A stretch of 16,554 nucleotides of DNA from an uncultured Planctomycetaceae bacterium (GTDB taxonomy: Bacteria > Planctomycetota > Planctomycetia > Pirellulales > Pirellulaceae), in NCBI GenBank assembly GCA_903927685.1, contig CAIYOB010000586.1:1-16554 (forward strand). Direction: 5' to 3'. The notes under the pieces were generated by a model, which saw only the letters and a program-made list of their open reading frames with translations, ran no database searches and was not told where the DNA came from. A program made the position numbers and the translations under genes. Position 1 is the first letter of the stretch. Each line of letters begins with the position of its first letter. Below are positions 13,749-16,554 of this stretch, piece after piece.

Positions 13749-15128
13749 ATGCTAGCGAAGACGTTGGGCTTCCTGGGCCGCTGCCTGCTTGCAGCCGCCA
13801 CCGCGATCATCGCGGGCCCGGGTTTCGGGCACCCCCCCGATGCTTCGCCAGCGGCGACAGACGCGCCCCCGCCAGTTGCGGCGACGCCGACGCCGGAGGC
13901 CCGGCTTAGGCTGACCGTGGCGGATGCTAATCCATCGCTCGAAGCCGTTCCCGCCAGCGTGACGATCGCGGCACTCGAACAACTGGCCTTGGAGCACAAC
14001 CCCACGCTCGTGCAAGCAGCGCATCGCGTCGAGGCCTTCCAGGGCGAGCAGTTGCAGGTCGGGCTCTATCCGAATCCGGTGGTCGGCTATCAAGGCGAAG
14101 AGGTTGGCGACAGCGGCACGGCTGGTCAACAGGGGATGTTCTTCTCTCAGGAGATCGTCACGGCAAACAAACTCGGGTTGAACCGAGCGGTTGTCACCCA
14201 ACAAGTGCGGCAGGCGGAGTGGGAATTCGAGACGCAACGCCAGCGGGTGGTCAACGCGGTGCGGATGCGCGCTTACGACGTCATGGCGGCTCAGCGAACG
14301 GCCGCCTTGACCGACGAGTTGGTGAAGATTGGCGAGACGGCCACGGCGATAGCCGAGCAGCTGAACAAGGCCCGCCAAGTGAGTCAGGTGGATGTACTGC
14401 AAGCCCGCGTCGAAGCCAACTCGGCTCGCCTGCAGCAAGTGGCCGCCCGCAAGTCGCAGGCGGCCGCCTGGCGGCAATTGGCCGCCGTGGTCGGCGTGCC
14501 TGACATGGAGCCCGCCGTGCTGGCCGGGCAGCTGGAAGACGAGCTGCCGGATCTGGCGTGGAACGACTCGGTCGCCAAGTTGCTCAACGGCAGTCCTCAA
14601 CTGGCCCAAGCTTCCGCCGGGGTGGAACGCGCCCAGGCGGCGGTCGCGGCGGCATGCGCGCAACGGACGCCGAATATCGAAGCCATGGCGGCCGTACGGT
14701 ACAACGACGCCTCGAACAGCACCAATGCCAGCCTGATGCTGGGCGTCCCCCTCCTGATCCATAACCGCAATCAGGGGAACATCCTGAAGGCACGAGCGGA
14801 ACTGGCCGCCGCCCAGCAGGAACTGAAGCGGATCGAATTGCTCCTGCAAGAGCAACTCGCGGCCGCCTTCCGCGACTACGAAATCGCCCGCGAGCAGGTC
14901 GGCCAATACCGGCAAGACATTTTGCCCGACGCGAAACGCTCGCTCGAACTGATCGAAACCGGCTATCAGCAAGGCGAGTTTGGATACCTGCAACTGCTGA
15001 CGGCCCAGCAGACCTACTCGCGTACGAACCTGGCCTATGTCGAGCGGCTGCGCGAAGTGCGGCTCCGGGCAGTGGAAATCGAGGGCCTGCTTCTGACGGG
15101 CGGACTCCAGGCACCGGGCGCGCCGTGA
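13749..15128 (+). CDS. CzcC-like TolC-family outer-membrane efflux protein
   Basis: This 459-residue protein has a signal peptide (hydrophobic 5-22, cleavage near GFG-HP) and a Pro/Ala linker. Two TolC-family helical repeats follow. The first starts at SVTIALEQLALEHNPTLVQA and includes LYPNPVVGYQGEEVGD. The second has the LGVPLLIHNRNQGNI motif at about 330-345, which is characteristic of CzcC/CusC-type components of heavy-metal RND pumps; family members end as here with GYQQGEFGYLQLLTAQQTY. The role is an outer-membrane export duct, so metal or cation efflux is the best guess. The cognate RND pump and adaptor are not downstream, where instead a palindromic element and the anti-sigma gene (convergent) follow. 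ATG 13749 is preferred, with a G-rich GAGGGGG just ahead; a TTG at 13722 is possible but adds nine residues before the signal peptide. Confidence 0.88.
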   Translation: MLAKTLGFLGRCLLAAATAIIAGPGFGHPPDASPAATDAPPPVAATPTPEARLRLTVADANPSLEAVPASVTIAALEQLALEHNPTLVQAAHRVEAFQGEQLQVGLYPNPVVGYQGEEVGDSGTAGQQGMFFSQEIVTANKLGLNRAVVTQQVRQAEWEFETQRQRVVNAVRMRAYDVMAAQRTAALTDELVKIGETATAIAEQLNKARQVSQVDVLQARVEANSARLQQVAARKSQAAAWRQLAAVVGVPDMEPAVLAGQLEDELPDLAWNDSVAKLLNGSPQLAQASAGVERAQAAVAAACAQRTPNIEAMAAVRYNDASNSTNASLMLGVPLLIHNRNQGNILKARAELAAAQQELKRIELLLQEQLAAAFRDYEIAREQVGQYRQDILPDAKRSLELIETGYQQGEFGYLQLLTAQQTYSRTNLAYVERLREVRLRAVEIEGLLLTGGLQAPGAP

Positions 15129-15181
15129 GCATGGGACCCTCCCACTGGTCTTTGCCGCATCGCGGCGGGTGCCCTGTTCGA

Positions 15182-15309
15182 GCGAATTGTTGGGGTGCCC
15201 GGCGGCGATTGCAGCGAGCCCCCGTGGCGATAACTGGGGGCTCGCCACTCGTACCTCGTGGCTCGACCCCAGGCACCCAATCCCAATTCCCAGCTTGGAC
15301 ACGCACTGC
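15182..15309. repeat. Palindromic element, copy 2 (inverted relative to copy 1)
   Basis: Read on the plus strand this matches the reverse complement of the element at 1806-1950. Shared long runs include GTTGGGGT, GCAGCGAGCCCCC, ACTGGGGGCTCGCCACTCG, TACCTCGTGGCTCGACCCCA and TTGGACA near the end. The inner stem (GCGAGCCCCC at 15213-15222 with GGGGGCTCGC at 15235-15244) is perfect over 10 bp. The terminal CTAG and 15-bp ends have decayed here, and the left edge is uncertain (it may reach about 15165). It lies between convergent genes and ends against the stop codon of the anti-sigma gene. Confidence 0.75.
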
Positions 15310-16143
15310 TTACGTCTCCAGCCGGCTGTTTTCTTGCAGCCAGGCCAGCAGCGCGTGCGCCTCGTCCATGTTCCGGACACCGACAATCGCCAATTGCCGG
15401 TTCTCAACTTGGCAGGAGACGATCAGCCGGCTGTCCGCCTGGGTCAATTGGCACGGCTGGCCGTTGCATTCCGTGCACACGCTGGGACGGTCGCCGAATT
15501 CCAGCGGATGGTCGGGCGATTTTTCGAACACCGCCACCGTCTGGCCGTCGCCGCCTTCGTAGACCGCCTGCATGCATCGGCAGCAGGGCATGTCCAGCAG
15601 GTATGCCGATCGCAGACGGTAGCCGGCCGGGCTGCGGCGCAGGGACACGGGGACATAGCCCAATACCCGAGCCGCTTCGTCCGGGGCGACCGCCCGGCCC
15701 TGATAGGCAGCCAGCAGCGATTGCTGGGCGGCTGCCGGATCGCGGCTCAGCAGGCTGGCGTACTGAGCGAGTTGGGGGGCCGACTGCAACTGGCTCCCGC
15801 CGCCGGCACGCTGGTACCAGATGGCGGCGCCCGTGACCACGGCCAACAAGCCCGCGGCCAAGGCCAACCTGCCAGCCCGGGACCGGCGGACGCCGGCGCT
15901 TGGCCGGACATCAACCTTGCCCGTGCGGTCCTCGATGGCGGCTTCGATTCGCGCCCACGCGTCGCCAGGGACTTCCGGAGCGGGCGTCCGTGTGACCAGG
16001 TTCGACAGGCTGGCAAAGGTCTGCAGTTCGTCGCGACAAGAGTCGCACGCGGCGAGATGGGCGTCGATCTCGCGGCTTGCGTTCTCGGGCAACTCGCGGT
16101 CCCAATACGCCGACAAGTTGTTTTTGACTTCCACGCAGTTCAT
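15310..16143 (-). CDS. Membrane anti-sigma factor with zinc-finger (ZAS) domain and Cys-rich outer domain
   Basis: The 277-residue protein begins MNCVEVKNNLSAYWDRELPE, with Cys3, His29, Cys33 and Cys36 in the H-x3-C-x2-C zinc-binding anti-sigma pattern. This cytoplasmic part should hold the ECF factor encoded just upstream. One membrane segment spans about 92-110. The outer domain (about 112-277) has seven of the protein's ten cysteines in clusters: CCRC-M at 187-191, CTECNGQPC at 223-231 and Cys244. These could bind a metal or form disulfides, which suggests a sensor part; this is inference. The start ATG 16143 is one base past the sigma gene's stop, with GGGAGG six bases upstream, so translation is coupled. 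An upstream in-frame start would overlap that gene. The stop TAA touches the palindromic element. Confidence 0.88.
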   Translation of the reverse strand: MNCVEVKNNLSAYWDRELPENASREIDAHLAACDSCRDELQTFASLSNLVTRTPAPEVPGDAWARIEAAIEDRTGKVDVRPSAGVRRSRAGRLALAAGLLAVVTGAAIWYQRAGGGSQLQSAPQLAQYASLLSRDPAAAQQSLLAAYQGRAVAPDEAARVLGYVPVSLRRSPAGYRLRSAYLLDMPCCRCMQAVYEGGDGQTVAVFEKSPDHPLEFGDRPSVCTECNGQPCQLTQADSRLIVSCQVENRQLAIVGVRNMDEAHALLAWLQENSRLET

Positions 16144-16144
16144 G

Positions 16145-16554
16145 TCACGCCTCCCAGCCGAGTGCGGCCAGATGCTCACGCAGTTCCCGCCGCACGCGGT
16201 TCAGACGCGAGGCGACGGTTCCTTCGGCGATCCCCAGGGTCTGGGCAATCTCCCGATAAGACTGCCCCTCCAATTCTCGCAGCAGAAACAGGGCTCGCAG
16301 CGTTGGGTCAACCTTCTGCAGGGCGGCCTGCAACAGTTCCTGGTCTTGCCCATGCCGGTCGTTCGCCGCCGGCAGGTCGGCGGGGTCGGCGTTCACCACC
16401 GACTGACGCTGGCGACGCGTCTTGCGCAGGAATTGGAGCGCCGTATTGGCGGTCACCCGATGCAGCCAAGTGGAAAACCGCGATTGGCCGGAGAACTGAC
16501 CGATCTTGGCGAAGACCTGGAGAAAAACCTCCTGCAGCAGGTCGGGAGCCTCCT
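16145..16554 (-). CDS. ECF (sigma-70 family) RNA polymerase sigma factor, N-terminus beyond the window
   Basis: The visible 135 residues run off the right edge in frame. They begin in region 2 (EAPDLLQEVFLQVFAKIGQF, then SRFSTWLHRVTANTALQFLR), with the DLLQEVFLQVF and TWLHRVTANTA patterns of core-binding and -10-recognition helices. A short charged linker (about 46-68) leads to region 4 (LFLLRELEGQSYREIAQTLG, then AEGTVASRLNRVRRELREHL), the helix-turn-helix for the -35 element. There is no region 1.1 or 3, which identifies the ECF type. It is followed after one base by the anti-sigma gene in the usual order. A GTG at 16456 is in frame, but starting there would cut region 2 in half, so I call the gene partial. 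Targets cannot be read from the window. Confidence 0.92.
   Translation of the reverse strand, partial: EAPDLLQEVFLQVFAKIGQFSGQSRFSTWLHRVTANTALQFLRKTRRQRQSVVNADPADLPAANDRHGQDQELLQAALQKVDPTLRALFLLRELEGQSYREIAQTLGIAEGTVASRLNRVRRELREHLAALGWEA
16150..16155 (-). promoter_or_regulatory. Ribosome binding site of the anti-sigma gene
   Basis: GGGAGG on the minus strand, six bases before ATG 16143, lies within the last codons of the sigma gene and supports coupled translation. Confidence 0.6.

Noticed and set aside
15210..15246. Simple rho-independent terminator for the CzcC-like gene
   Set aside because: The stem is strong but no T-run follows on either side; the hairpin belongs to the dispersed palindromic element, though it may still slow transcription.
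13752..15407. Minus-strand open frame opposite the CzcC-like gene
   Set aside because: It is His/Arg/Gly-rich shadow coding; the plus strand has clear family motifs.

Overview
The window looks like chromosomal DNA of a planctomycete, probably Pirellulales-like. This is an inference from high GC, many secreted or lipid-anchored proteins of types common in that phylum (PQQ-type propeller, WD40 propeller, long TolC-family lipoprotein, Gly-rich lipoprotein), an ECF sigma factor with a membrane anti-sigma factor, and roomy intergenic regions full of palindromic repeats. I see no rRNA, tRNA, CRISPR array, transposase or phage gene.

Layout. 35-1102 (-): a type II secretion/type IV pilus inner-membrane F protein. 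1103-1414: intergenic, with one palindromic element. 1415-1805 (+): a broken small gene, frameshifted by a 13-bp near-duplication and run into by a 145-bp CTAG-bounded palindromic element (1806-1950). 1947-3662 (-): exported GH78-type alpha-L-rhamnosidase-like protein. Divergent from it, 3879-5009 (+) is a CAP/SCP (YkwD-like) protein and 5064-6356 (+) a PQQ-type beta-propeller. Convergent with that pair, 6371-9304 (-) is a large exported WD40-type protein. After a repeat-rich gap come 9627-10139 (-) gamma-carbonic anhydrase, 10171-10773 (-) a Gly-rich OmpA-like lipoprotein and 10886-13279 (-) a long TolC-family lipoprotein; these three are co-directional and may form a transcription unit. A 469-bp divergent intergenic region carrying three 27-bp-spaced direct repeats separates that unit from 13749-15128 (+), a CzcC-like TolC-family protein. 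A second, inverted copy of the palindromic element (about 15182-15309) lies between it and 15310-16143 (-), a zinc-finger anti-sigma factor with a Cys-rich extracytoplasmic domain. That gene is translationally coupled to an ECF sigma factor running off the right edge (16145-16554, -).

How it fits together. Most products act in the periplasm or outer envelope. The most suggestive cluster is the right-hand 6 kb: two different TolC-family outer-membrane proteins transcribed away from a shared control region with phased repeats, next to a sigma/anti-sigma pair whose outer domain could bind metal or respond to redox. A link between the sigma pair and the CzcC-like efflux protein is a hypothesis from proximity and cysteine content only. 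The other notable theme is three families of palindromic, MITE/REP-like repeats, one of which sits at two convergent gene junctions and supplies a stop codon to one gene.
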